Of a DNA stretch of 64,000 bases, positions 48,768 to 62,604 are shown in pieces. The notes beneath the pieces are model-generated. The model made no database searches and was not told the DNA's origin. It saw nothing but the letters and a program-made list of their open reading frames with translations. Source of the DNA: Xestospongia muta (Eukaryota > Porifera > Demospongiae > Haplosclerida > Petrosiidae); assembly GCA_963693285.1 (NCBI GenBank), contig OY848919.1, positions 10,721,461 through 10,785,460 of the forward strand, given 5' to 3'. Every line of letters begins with the position of its first letter. Position 1 is the stretch's first letter. A program made the position numbers and the translations under genes.

Positions 48768-49773
48768 CTATACCTCTCTTCGGTACTCATTTTCCTGTTC
48801 AATGTATTTCACATAATGTTCCTCAGCTATCCAATGTATACTGACTTCATTGTCTCTCACCCGTAACTTATAATTTCTTGATAACACTATAAACACTATC
48901 ATAATGATAAGGATAATCACACCTTTGAACACATAATAGTAAAGACTTTGACAGGTGATATCCCTTTCACATTAAAAAGGATATCTGGTGCCAATAGAGA
49001 TAGCGTAACCCAGTCCATAAGCTGCAAACCAGAGACTGATCATTAGCCCTCTCATTTTGTGTGGAGATTGGGCAATTGTAAACTCTAAGGAAGTTGGAAG
49101 AATAAAAGCAAACGCAATTCCATACAATATTTGAGGAATAATTACTGCTTTGTACGAAGTTGTATTGAAAGAGCTACTTTCTTTAGAAGCAAAAATTATT
49201 ATATAATAAAACACAGTAAATAGAGCAAAAAGTAGTCCTGAGCCAATTCTTTTGAGCATACTTGGAATGTAATTATAAAAACAGGGATATATTATTAGCT
49301 GATATAAAATAATGAAGCTAGAAACAACCAAGAAGTGTACTGAATCATTAATCACAAAACATGTAATAAAATGTGAATCTCTTAAAAGAGTGAGACCTCT
49401 GAATTCCTGAGCAGAACTTTCTGACAAACCTGATGTACAGACAAGCAATGGTACCAATTGTATACTGTCTTGACATCCTCTATTTGCTCCTCTGAGAAAG
49501 TCCTCCATATTTCTCTTTACCTAAGTCAAGTTGTGATGGAAAATCCTCCTCCCAGTAAGTAAAGGCACTACGATTCCTAGGGTATTTGTTTTTTCTTGTA
49601 TAGTTAAGTACCTTAGCAATCAATTTGACAGGATTGGTAATGTGAGGTGTAACATCCAACCATTGTCTGAAAAGGAAGTTGCTGATAATAACTGTGGTCA
49701 CAGATACACCTGACACAACGTAGGACATTAGAACAAACTGTTCAATTAGAACTTTGCAATTCGATATGGTCAA
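48768..49773 (-). pseudogene. SLC15/POT-like peptide transporter, 3' half, broken (copy 1)
   Basis: Minus-strand frames carry pieces typical of invertebrate SLC15-like (POT/MFS) transporters. From 49773: a hydrophobic helix, then LDVTPHITNPVKLIAKVLNY and YPRNRSAFTYWEEDFPSQLD. From 49508: hydrophobic helices, PSMLKRIGSGLLFALFTVFY, GIAFAFILPTSLEFTIAQSP, HKMRGLMISLWFAAYGLGYA. From 48973 to 48768: a last helix and a charged tail ending EQENEYRREV. Breaks: two frameshifts around 49460-49500 (an intermediate frame carries SEEQIEDVKTV) and an in-frame TAA at 48972-48974 between YPF and CERD. The N-terminal six-helix half is absent. The fragment ends at 49757-49773, where a lectin pseudogene begins on the other strand. 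Confidence 0.75.
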
Positions 49774-50390
49774 ATGTGAAAATGATAATAACGAGGAAGC
49801 AGATTTTCCACAAGAAAAGAATTACATTGAAAGTTACGATTTAGACCAAGCTACAGGAGTAAAGAATGTTACATCAAGTATTGTTAATTGCATTAAATAT
49901 AAACATCCCAGTGTTGATACTCGTATATATGCTGACAATGTCCGGATTGGAGGAACTGGTGGTGGTCCACTAACTGTCAATGTCAAAGGAAATCCCAAAG
50001 AACGCATTACCTGGATCAAGGTTACTACACAACCTGTCTCATCTCGGTCAATTATGGGTGTAGAAATTCATTATTTAGAATTTAAAAGATGTCAGAATTT
50101 ACAAATCAAATTACTACAAATGTAGACTTGAAAAAGGAGAATCATGTGAATATTATTTTAAGTAAGGAGAACGTACTACACAACTTAAATATTCGGGTAA
50201 TCAAGAATGTGCTGGTCGTTGTTGTTTTAATAAAATCAAGTTTCGAACTAATTTTGGAGGACACTTTGAAATCGGGATACCTGTAGGCCCTCCATATATA
50301 CCTAATATTACCATGGGTGTACCTGGAGGGATGATAGCTAGATGTGGAGCTGATGTTAATGCATTTGCTTTACTGTTGTATAAGGATTGA
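49757..50390 (+). pseudogene. Jacalin-like lectin pseudogene (copy 1)
   Basis: The reading starts at FDMV.CENDNNEEAD, matching residues just after the signal peptide of the intact genes; the signal peptide and promoter are replaced by the inverted transporter fragment. The lectin domain follows: VDTRIYADNVRIGGTGGG, NPKERITWIKV, then a frameshift near 50090. After a second break (TAA in place of the Phe-Gly before GER, near 50163) it continues as GERTTQLKYSGN, KIKFRTNFGGHFEIG and ends RCGADVNAFALLLYKD. GADVN replaces the GSDVD sugar-site motif of the intact copies. Confidence 0.8.
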
Positions 50391-51262
50391 GCATCAATGA
50401 CAAAATATAGTACAGTACTAGATCATTAGGAAATAGTACTATTAATAGATATTAGGACAGTAGTACTAGAAATACAACAAATATCTTTTGTGAAGCATTA
50501 AGTGTCAATATTAGTGATTATTTTTTTTTCATTTCATTCAAAATAAAAAATTAAATAAAAATCAGTTAAATGATATTAACTCAAAGACCATCATAACCAA
50601 ACTATGTACTATTCATCAAAAGTACACCATTTTTATGGAGTAAAAATATAGTCAAATGAATCTTCTAACTAACTCTTGTATATTGAAGAATATGTATGAG
50701 TTTGGAATATTAATCTTGTGTTCTCTCACTGTGTATCACAGGTTTGTACTGAGTTTGTAGAACTGGTTAGCCACAGCTTTGATTTTATATATATTTATAA
50801 AATCTATTTTGATTAATGTTGTGTATTTCTTTGTCAATGTATATTCTTCTGTAGACTACAGAAAAAAGGTTAGTCAGCTATAATGTTTACCCTTTTTTGT
50901 CAATAGAACATATTCATAGTTTACAGCACAACTTTATGCATATTGATATCTTCTATTATCTTAATATGAGTTACACATTTAAATTGTGAATTAATTGTAC
51001 ACTAATCAGTGTTTGTGTGCTATTGCTAGTTGTAACAACTTAGGGTAAAAACAAGGAAAATTTTAGGGAAACCTCTCATCAGCTCATTATTCTTGTGTTC
51101 TCTCTTTTTTCATAGATTATTGGGAAAAAGACTATCTAGAATATTAATTTAAATTAATTATGGTGGGTTCAAAATTAGCACCACCCAAAAATTTATAATA
51201 GGAGTGGCACTGGAACTTAATAAGTGGGTGTATTAATAGCAGATAACAGATAGTATTGAGAT
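50391..51262. other. Intergenic region with no supported gene
   Basis: It holds the decayed 3' flank of the lectin pseudogene and unassigned AT-rich sequence. Confidence 0.5.
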
Positions 51263-51925
51263 CAAAAAACTAGTTTCTTTAGACAACAATTAGCTTTTAG
51301 AGGTGTAGCAGCATTATAATAAATACATATATTAAAAACAACATATTGTTTGATTATATAATAGGCATAATGATCATTGTTTACTGTAGTAGCCAATTGT
51401 CTACTCAGTAGCCTGCTTGCTCCAGTCAAAACAGAACTTCTTCTAATTTCCTTAAATGATCATACACATGTGTAATTAGAATATCATCTCAATGAAAAGA
51501 GATATGATTCAAACGTTGAAGTTAGATGCCCATATTTCTCTGAAAAATTGATGGCTGAAATTTTGAATCAGCTTATAAGTTGATTGTCCACAACTCTGAG
51601 CATCACCAGGATTCTTGCTAAGATCAGCAATATCATTAGCACCAGATAGTGTTGTAAACACTCAGCATAAGACCTCCATTCCTCCTTATTGACCTCAAAC
51701 TCTCCAATACTGCCTATATTCTTGACATGAGATCTGATAGCACTTGTCGCTAATAAATGTCATAATGCATAGTTAAGGAAATCAAAAAAAATAGTTTCTT
51801 TAGACAATGAGTGGGTTTTTAGAGACATAGCAGCAGTACAATAAATACATTAATAACAAACAACATATTGTTTGATTATATAATAGGTCTAATGATCATT
51901 GTTTAGTTAGTAGCCCAATTGTCTA
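51263..51925 (-). mobile_element. Retrotransposon gag remnant between ~130-base direct repeats (copy 1)
   Basis: Two similar blocks (AGTTTCTTTAGACAA ... ACATATTGTTTGATTATATA ... ATGATCATTGTTTA) lie at about 51270-51400 and 51787-51925. Between them the minus strand reads a degraded segment resembling the start of Ty3/gypsy-type gag (IGEFEVNKEEWRSYAECLQH, then after a frameshift SCGQSTYKLIQNF). No reverse transcriptase is present. The repeats could be short LTR remnants or a pre-existing direct repeat. Confidence 0.45.
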
Positions 51926-51994
51926 CTTAGTAGCCCAATTGTCTCTAAATAGACAGAAACCATTGAAGTTTTTTCTTTGGATCGATTGATTTGC

Positions 51995-52002
51995 TATAAA
52001 AA
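51995..52002 (+). promoter_or_regulatory. TATA box of lectin gene 1
   Basis: TATAAAAA in the context TTTGCTATAAAAATGAGAG, 110 bases before the start codon. The third lectin gene has a TATA box at almost the same distance (113 bases). Confidence 0.65.
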
Positions 52003-52104
52003 TGAGAGAAATAAAGGTGAACTTAATTCATGTGTTTGCTCTAAGATCATAACACAGATATTACTTTCGCTGCTACTGTCACTTCTCTCTTTTTTTATTA
52101 CATA

Positions 52105-52944
52105 ATGTGGTGTTCAGCGATAATCTCACTTCTACTTTTGATATCAGGACTCCTCAATGCATCATCTCTCCAACGTTATCCTATAAACAATGTGAAGGAA
52201 AGATTCCAATATTCGGAGGAATACGATATGGTAAATTCTGAAAAGGATAATGAGGAAGCAGATGTTCCACAAGAAAATTACTTCGATGACGTAGTAAATT
52301 CTGAAAATGATAACGAGGAAGCAGATGTTCCACAAGAAAATTACTTCGATGACGTAGTAAATTCTGAAAATGATAACAAGGAAGCAGATGTTCCATATGA
52401 CAAGAATTACTACCAAGCTATTGGAGTAAACAATGTTACATCAAGTGTTCTACATTGCCTTCAATATAGAGATAACAATGTTGATACTCGTAGGTATGCT
52501 GATAATGTCCGGATTGGAGGAACTGGTGGTGGCCTACTAAATGTCAATACCAAAGGAAATCCCAAAGCACGCATTACGTGGATCAAGGTTCATGCACAAC
52601 CTCACTCTATTCGAAGCATAGAAATTGATTATTTAGTATTTAAAGATGCCATACATTACCAACCAAAGCGCTACAAATGTGGTCGACCAGAAGGAGAATC
52701 ACGTGAATATCTTTTTCGATTTGGAGAACGTATTACACAACTTAGATATTGGGGTAATAAGAAATGTGGTCTTGCTGGTCGTGTAATGAAAATTGAGTTT
52801 CGAACTAATTTGGGAGGACACTTTGAAATTGGTCAAACTATAGGACTTCCATACATACCTGTCATTGGGTCGGGTATACCTGGAGGAATGCTATCTAAAT
52901 GTGGATCTGACGTTGATGCATTTGCCCTTCTTTTGTACAAGTAA
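52105..52944 (+). CDS. Secreted jacalin-like lectin with acidic repeats, gene 1
   Basis: Intronless frame of 279 residues. Residues 1-20 are a signal peptide (MWCSAIISLLLLISGLLNAS). Residues ~40-105 are an acidic linker with three copies of a 21-residue unit (VNSENDNEEADVPQENYFDD). Residues ~112-279 resemble a jacalin-type beta-prism domain: NVRIGGTGGG at the start, ITWIKVHAQPHSIRSIEIDY, FGERITQLRYWGN, KIEFRTNLGGHFEIGQ, and a C-terminal SKCGSDVDAFALLLYK. The last contains GxxxD, the known sugar-binding signature of jacalin-related lectins. Four cysteines in the domain could form two disulphides. Expected: secreted carbohydrate-binding protein; its ligand is unknown. The assignment rests on motifs recalled from the family. 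It is near-identical to the gene at 58560. Confidence 0.75.
   Translation: MWCSAIISLLLLISGLLNASSLQRYPINNVKERFQYSEEYDMVNSEKDNEEADVPQENYFDDVVNSENDNEEADVPQENYFDDVVNSENDNKEADVPYDKNYYQAIGVNNVTSSVLHCLQYRDNNVDTRRYADNVRIGGTGGGLLNVNTKGNPKARITWIKVHAQPHSIRSIEIDYLVFKDAIHYQPKRYKCGRPEGESREYLFRFGERITQLRYWGNKKCGLAGRVMKIEFRTNLGGHFEIGQTIGLPYIPVIGSGIPGGMLSKCGSDVDAFALLLYK
52231..52415 (+). repeat. 63-bp coding repeat in lectin gene 1
   Basis: Units start at 52231, 52294 and 52357, in frame. The third is partial and diverges after PYDKNY. The lectin gene at 62605 has a single unit, so repeat number varies between paralogues. Confidence 0.9.
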
Positions 52945-53543
52945 TGAACTTCAGTACAATCAGGACCTAGTACTATGAAAGTAGATATTGGAACAGTAGT
53001 ACTAGAAATAGGATAGTTTTTGTGACTTATTAGGGGTCATGCTATTAATTGATTTATGCTATTAATTGATTTCTTTTTCATTCAAAATTAAAATTTTATC
53101 AACTTACTGAACCAAACTATAATTACTACACAATAACTGGAATTAATGACATTATTCCATATTAACCTTATACTCTTCGTTGTAATTAACACAAAATGCA
53201 GAAGAAAGGTATGGAGGCTGTATGATCAAAATATACAAACACTAATGTCTAATCATCATATATATATATTGTGCATTGTAAGCACAGTTTTCATAATTAG
53301 TTAACACACATAGGAACTATTGTTCTAAGCTGCTTTTTTATTATGCTGTAACTGTGTACTGTGGAATATTTTAAACAAAGCATAACAACTCTTAACAAGT
53401 TCATATAATGAAATTTTATATGTAAGAAAATTATTAATAAAAACAATTTCATTTAACATCTACCACAAGCATTGAAATACAATTAAAAACTAAAACAAGT
53501 AAAATGTCACAAACTAAACATTTCTCGATACAAAATCAAGTTT
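52945..53543. other. 3' flank of lectin gene 1, spacer to the PI3-kinase fragment
   Basis: No gene. The lectin and kinase genes converge here. The same flank follows all three lectin genes (59400 and 63343 onward), with a TA-rich run at 53256-53270. Confidence 0.6.
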
Positions 53544-55074
<1,531 letters not shown>

Positions 55075-55222
55075 AATACATAAACAAAGAAAATATAACT
55101 TTTTAAAGGAACAAACAAATAGTATTATCATAATATTATCACTAATTACAGCATTTAATTTGTTATTCATTTGGAAATAGTAAACAGTGAACTCTTTTTA
55201 TAACTGTTAACTGCAGTAAAAT

Positions 55223-56228
55223 CTATACCTCTCTTCGGTACTCATTTTCCTGTTCAATGTATTTCACATAATGTTCCTCAGCTATCCAATGTATACTGAC
55301 TTCATTGTCTCTCACCCGTAACTTATAATTTCTTGATAACACTATAAACACTATCATAATGATAAGGATAATCACACCTTTGAACACATAATAGTAAAGA
55401 CTTTGACAGGTGATATCCCTTTCACATTAAAAAGGATATCTGGTGCCAATAGAGATAGCGTAACCCAGTCCATAAGCTGCAAACCAGAGACTGATCATTA
55501 GCCCTCTCATTTTGTGTGGAGATTGGGCAATTGTAAACTCTAAGGAAGTTGGAAGAATAAAAGCAAACGCAATTCCATACAATATTTGAGGAATAATTAC
55601 TGCTTTGTACGAAGTTGTATTGAAAGAGCTACTTTCTTTAGAAGCAAAAATTATTATATAATAAAACACAGTAAATAGAGCAAAAAGTAGTCCTGAGCCA
55701 ATTCTTTTGAGCATACTTGGAATGTAATTATAAAAACAGGGATATATTATTAGCTGATATAAAATAATGAAGCTAGAAACAACCAAGAAGTGTACTGAAT
55801 CATTAATCACAAAACATGTAATAAAATGTGAATCTCTTAAAAGAGTGAGACCTCTGAATTCCTGAGCAGAACTTTCTGACAAACCTGATGTACAGACAAG
55901 CAATGGTACCAATTGTATACTGTCTTGACATCCTCTATTTGCTCCTCTGAGAAAGTCCTCCATATTTCTCTTTACCTAAGTCAAGTTGTGATGGAAAATC
56001 CTCCTCCCAGTAAGTAAAGGCACTACGATTCCTAGGGTATTTGTTTTTTCTTGTATAGTTAAGTACCTTAGCAATCAATTTGACAGGATTGGTAATGTGA
56101 GGTGTAACATCCAACCATTGTCTGAAAAGGAAGTTGCTGATAATAACTGTGGTCACAGATACACCTGACACAACGTAGGACATTAGAACAAACTGTTCAA
56201 TTAGAACTTTGCAATTCGATATGGTCAA
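55223..56228 (-). pseudogene. SLC15/POT-like peptide transporter, 3' half, broken (copy 2)
   Basis: Same sequence and same lesions as 48768-49773: frameshifts around 55915-55955 and TAA at 55427-55429. The identity of the lesions shows they predate the duplication. Confidence 0.75.
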
Positions 56229-56845
56229 ATGTGAAAATGATAATAACGAGGAAGCAGATTTTCCACAAGAAAAGAATTACATTGAAAGTTACGATTTAGA
56301 CCAAGCTACAGGAGTAAAGAATGTTACATCAAGTATTGTTAATTGCATTAAATATAAACATCCCAGTGTTGATACTCGTATATATGCTGACAATGTCCGG
56401 ATTGGAGGAACTGGTGGTGGTCCACTAACTGTCAATGTCAAAGGAAATCCCAAAGAACGCATTACCTGGATCAAGGTTACTACACAACCTGTCTCATCTC
56501 GGTCAATTATGGGTGTAGAAATTCATTATTTAGAATTTAAAAGATGTCAGAATTTACAAATCAAATTACTACAAATGTAGACTTGAAAAAGGAGAATCAT
56601 GTGAATATTATTTTAAGTAAGGAGAACGTACTACACAACTTAAATATTCGGGTAATCAAGAATGTGCTGGTCGTTGTTGTTTTAATAAAATCAAGTTTCG
56701 AACTAATTTTGGAGGACACTTTGAAATCGGGATACCTGTAGGCCCTCCATATATACCTAATATTACCATGGGTGTACCTGGAGGGATGATAGCTAGATGT
56801 GGAGCTGATGTTAATGCATTTGCTTTACTGTTGTATAAGGATTGA
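56212..56845 (+). pseudogene. Jacalin-like lectin pseudogene (copy 2)
   Basis: Duplicate of 49757-50390 with the same missing signal peptide, frameshift and stop, head to head with the transporter fragment. Confidence 0.8.
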
Positions 56846-57717
56846 GCATCAATGACAAAATATAGTACAGTACTAGATCATTAGGAAATAGTACTATTAA
56901 TAGATATTAGGACAGTAGTACTAGAAATACAACAAATATCTTTTGTGAAGCATTAAGTGTCAATATTAGTGATTATTTTTTTTTCATTTCATTCAAAATA
57001 AAAAATTAAATAAAAATCAGTTAAATGATATTAACTCAAAGACCATCATAACCAAACTATGTACTATTCATCAAAAGTACACCATTTTTATGGAGTAAAA
57101 ATATAGTCAAATGAATCTTCTAACTAACTCTTGTATATTGAAGAATATGTATGAGTTTGGAATATTAATCTTGTGTTCTCTCACTGTGTATCACAGGTTT
57201 GTACTGAGTTTGTAGAACTGGTTAGCCACAGCTTTGATTTTATATATATTTATAAAATCTATTTTGATTAATGTTGTGTATTTCTTTGTCAATGTATATT
57301 CTTCTGTAGACTACAGAAAAAAGGTTAGTCAGCTATAATGTTTACCCTTTTTTGTCAATAGAACATATTCATAGTTTACAGCACAACTTTATGCATATTG
57401 ATATCTTCTATTATCTTAATATGAGTTACACATTTAAATTGTGAATTAATTGTACACTAATCAGTGTTTGTGTGCTATTGCTAGTTGTAACAACTTAGGG
57501 TAAAAACAAGGAAAATTTTAGGGAAACCTCTCATCAGCTCATTATTCTTGTGTTCTCTCTTTTTTCATAGATTATTGGGAAAAAGACTATCTAGAATATT
57601 AATTTAAATTAATTATGGTGGGTTCAAAATTAGCACCACCCAAAAATTTATAATAGGAGTGGCACTGGAACTTAATAAGTGGGTGTATTAATAGCAGATA
57701 ACAGATAGTATTGAGAT
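56846..57717. other. Intergenic region with no supported gene (copy 2)
   Basis: Duplicate of 50391-51262; nothing coding recognised. Confidence 0.5.
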
Positions 57718-58380
57718 CAAAAAACTAGTTTCTTTAGACAACAATTAGCTTTTAGAGGTGTAGCAGCATTATAATAAATACATATATTAAAAACAACATA
57801 TTGTTTGATTATATAATAGGCATAATGATCATTGTTTACTGTAGTAGCCAATTGTCTACTCAGTAGCCTGCTTGCTCCAGTCAAAACAGAACTTCTTCTA
57901 ATTTCCTTAAATGATCATACACATGTGTAATTAGAATATCATCTCAATGAAAAGAGATATGATTCAAACGTTGAAGTTAGATGCCCATATTTCTCTGAAA
58001 AATTGATGGCTGAAATTTTGAATCAGCTTATAAGTTGATTGTCCACAACTCTGAGCATCACCAGGATTCTTGCTAAGATCAGCAATATCATTAGCACCAG
58101 ATAGTGTTGTAAACACTCAGCATAAGACCTCCATTCCTCCTTATTGACCTCAAACTCTCCAATACTGCCTATATTCTTGACATGAGATCTGATAGCACTT
58201 GTCGCTAATAAATGTCATAATGCATAGTTAAGGAAATCAAAAAAAATAGTTTCTTTAGACAATGAGTGGGTTTTTAGAGACATAGCAGCAGTACAATAAA
58301 TACATTAATAACAAACAACATATTGTTTGATTATATAATAGGTCTAATGATCATTGTTTAGTTAGTAGCCCAATTGTCTA
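57718..58380 (-). mobile_element. Retrotransposon gag remnant between direct repeats (copy 2)
   Basis: Duplicate of 51263-51925; direct-repeat blocks at about 57725-57855 and 58242-58380. Confidence 0.45.
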
Positions 58381-58449
58381 CTTAGTAGCCCAATTGTCTC
58401 TAAATAGACAGAAACCATTGAAGTTTTTTCTTTGGATCGATTGATTTGC

Positions 58450-58457
58450 TATAAAAA
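58450..58457 (+). promoter_or_regulatory. TATA box of lectin gene 2
   Basis: TATAAAAA, 110 bases before the start codon at 58560. Confidence 0.65.
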
Positions 58458-58559
58458 TGAGAGAAATAAAGGTGAACTTAATTCATGTGTTTGCTCTAAG
58501 ATCATAACACAGATATTACTTTCGCTGCTACTGTCACTTCTCTCTTTTTTTATTACATA

Positions 58560-59399
58560 ATGTGGTGTTCAGCGATAATCTCACTTCTACTTTTGATATC
58601 AGGACTCCTCAATGCATCATCTCTCCAACGTTATCCTATAAACAATGTGAAGGAAAGATTCCAATATTCGGAGGAATACGATATGGTAAATTCTGAAAAG
58701 GATAATGAGGAAGCAGATGTTCCACAAGAAAATTACTTCGATGACGTAGTAAATTCTGAAAATGATAACGAGGAAGCAGATGTTCCACAAGAAAATTACT
58801 TCGATGACGTAGTAAATTCTGAAAATGATAACAAGGAAGCAGATGTTCCATATGACAAGAATTACTACCAAGCTATTGGAGTAAACAATGTTACATCAAG
58901 TGTTCTACATTGCCTTCAATATAGAGATAACAATGTTGATACTCGTAGGTATGCTGATAATGTCCGGATTGGAGGAACTGGTGGTGGCCTACTAAATGTC
59001 AATACCAAAGGAAATCCCAAAGCACGCATTACGTGGATCAAGGTTCATGCACAACCTCACTCTATTCGAAGCATAGAAATTGATTATTTAGTATTTAAAG
59101 ATGCCATACATTACCAACCAAAGCGCTACAAATGTGGTCGACCAGAAGGAGAATCACGTGAATATCTTTTTCGATTTGGAGAACGTATTACACAACTTAG
59201 ATATTGGGGTAATAAGAAATGTGGTCTTGCTGGTCGTGTAATGAAAATTGAGTTTCGAACTAATTTGGGAGGACACTTTGAAATTGGTCAAACTATAGGA
59301 CTTCCATACATACCTGTCATTGGGTCGGGTATACCTGGAGGAATGCTATCTAAATGTGGATCTGACGTTGATGCATTTGCCCTTCTTTTGTACAAGTAA
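58560..59399 (+). CDS. Secreted jacalin-like lectin with acidic repeats, gene 2
   Basis: 279 residues with signal peptide, three 21-residue acidic units (DNA units start at 58686, 58749 and 58812) and the jacalin-like domain ending GSDVDAFALLLYK. The protein appears identical to that at 52105. If the 6455-bp duplication is real, the locus carries two identical doses of this lectin; if it is an assembly artefact, this is the same gene or its allele. Confidence 0.75.
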   Translation: MWCSAIISLLLLISGLLNASSLQRYPINNVKERFQYSEEYDMVNSEKDNEEADVPQENYFDDVVNSENDNEEADVPQENYFDDVVNSENDNKEADVPYDKNYYQAIGVNNVTSSVLHCLQYRDNNVDTRRYADNVRIGGTGGGLLNVNTKGNPKARITWIKVHAQPHSIRSIEIDYLVFKDAIHYQPKRYKCGRPEGESREYLFRFGERITQLRYWGNKKCGLAGRVMKIEFRTNLGGHFEIGQTIGLPYIPVIGSGIPGGMLSKCGSDVDAFALLLYK

Positions 59400-59998
59400 T
59401 GAACTTCAGTACAATCAGGACCTAGTACTATGAAAGTAGATATTGGAACAGTAGTACTAGAAATAGGATAGTTTTTGTGACTTATTAGGGGTCATGCTAT
59501 TAATTGATTTATGCTATTAATTGATTTCTTTTTCATTCAAAATTAAAATTTTATCAACTTACTGAACCAAACTATAATTACTACACAATAACTGGAATTA
59601 ATGACATTATTCCATATTAACCTTATACTCTTCGTTGTAATTAACACAAAATGCAGAAGAAAGGTATGGAGGCTGTATGATCAAAATATACAAACACTAA
59701 TGTCTAATCATCATATATATACATTGTGCATTGTAAGCACAGTTTTCATAATTAGTTAACACACATAGGAACTATTGTTCTAAGCTGCTTTTTTATTATG
59801 CTGTAACTGTGTACTGTGGAATATTTTAAACAAAGCATAACAACTCTTAACAAGTTCATATAATGAAATTTTATATGTAAGAAAATTATTAATAAAAACA
59901 ATTTCATTTAACATCTACCACAAGCATTGAAATACAATTAAAAACTAAAACAAGTAAAATGTCACAAACTAAACATTTCTCGATACAAAATCAAGTTT
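59400..59998. other. 3' flank of lectin gene 2
   Basis: Duplicate of 52945-53543 except for C at 59722 in the TA-rich run; no gene. Confidence 0.6.
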
Positions 59999-61578
<1,580 letters not shown>

Positions 61579-61621
61579 CTATATCTTGGCTATTGTATCA
61601 GAATTCAGTGTACTTCAATGA

Positions 61622-61934
61622 ATTGCTATCTCTTAATCAGTTCACAAATTAAAAGTATACAATTAGTTATATTGTAGCAAATATCATATATAGAATGATT
61701 ACATGTATGACTTTACTACTTTTCCTTGTTCATAGTTAACAAGGAAATGTAATGTGAACAAAGGATGGTGAAAGAGGAAACAATTTCAGTATTATGTAAT
61801 GATTACATTTCCTTGTTAACTATGAACAAGGAAAAGTAGTGAAGTTATACATGAGATCATTATATATATATGATATTTACTACAATATAACTTATTGCAT
61901 ATCTTCAATTGGTCAACTGATTAAAAGATAGCAA
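61622..61934. repeat. Long inverted repeat, ~132-base arms
   Basis: Left arm 61622-61753 and right arm 61802-61934 are complementary. The inner ~40 bases are perfect (TTTCCTTGTTCATAGTTAAC pairs with GTTAACTATGAACAAGGAAA) and the outer parts carry mismatches. The loop is about 48 bases. A foldback/MITE-type insertion is likely, placed where the next upstream PI3-kinase exon should be. Confidence 0.85.
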
Positions 61935-62491
61935 GGCAAAACCAACTACAGCATTTTAATGAATTATATTACAAATCAACTGTACAAAACATTGCTACTA
62001 AAATTTAGTGTACAGCCTCAGTGGTTTCCCTCTTACAGTTCTATGTTAATTACATGTATAACAAAGATAAAAAGCTATTATTGTGAAATGTGTAGGAAAC
62101 TTCATACTTAAGTTATGCTAATTTTTGATTAGTAGTTATTGAACATGTTAATACTATAATTGTTTCCTCTATTACTATCTTTGTTCACATTAAATGTGAG
62201 AGTACACAATTTCTTCACACAGTCTCAGAACATAACAATTATAGCAAGGACAACATCTCTTTTAAATTACTTCTATTACAATTTAACAATTTGCATAACT
62301 TCACTTATAGTGAAAGTAGCAATGACATGAATTCTATTACAGATCAGCAGCATACTTGATGTATAGCTACATAAAAGTGAATGGTTTCTTTCTCCATCCT
62401 TTATGATAATTAAATTTGGTAGAGAAATTAAGTATAATTAAATTAGAGTAATTACATTTAGTATATGGTTTGTTTGGAATGTTTGCTTTAC
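61935..62491. other. Upstream region of lectin gene 3 with further inverted segments
   Basis: No gene. A block at about 62140-62205 is inverted relative to the hairpin loop region at 61745-61802 (GTGAACAAAG..GAGGAAACAATT). See also the inverted pair at 62196 and 62525. Confidence 0.5.
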
Positions 62492-62563
62492 TATAAAAGT
62501 GAGAGAGAAAAAATAGAACTCCATTCTGAGACTGTGTGAAGAAAGTGTGCACTCTCATAGTTA
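62196..62563. repeat. Inverted repeat pair flanking the lectin gene 3 promoter
   Basis: About 35 bases at 62196-62232 (TTCTTCACACAGTCTCAGAA) are complementary, with few mismatches, to 62525-62563 (TTCTGAGACTGTGTGAAGAA). The TATA box lies between the arms and the right arm falls in the presumed 5' UTR. Confidence 0.75.
62492..62499 (+). promoter_or_regulatory. TATA box of lectin gene 3
   Basis: TATAAAAG within TTTACTATAAAAGTGAGAG, 113 bases before the ATG. The surrounding GCT/ACTATAAAA.TGAGAGA motif is shared with lectin genes 1 and 2. Confidence 0.65.
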
Positions 62564-62604
62564 TACTCTGACTGCTACTGTCACTACTGCTCTCTATTAA
62601 CAGA

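Noticed and set aside
52162..52416. Minus-strand repetitive ORFs over the acidic repeat region (also at 58617)
   Set aside because: Shadows of the 63-bp coding repeats of the lectin genes.
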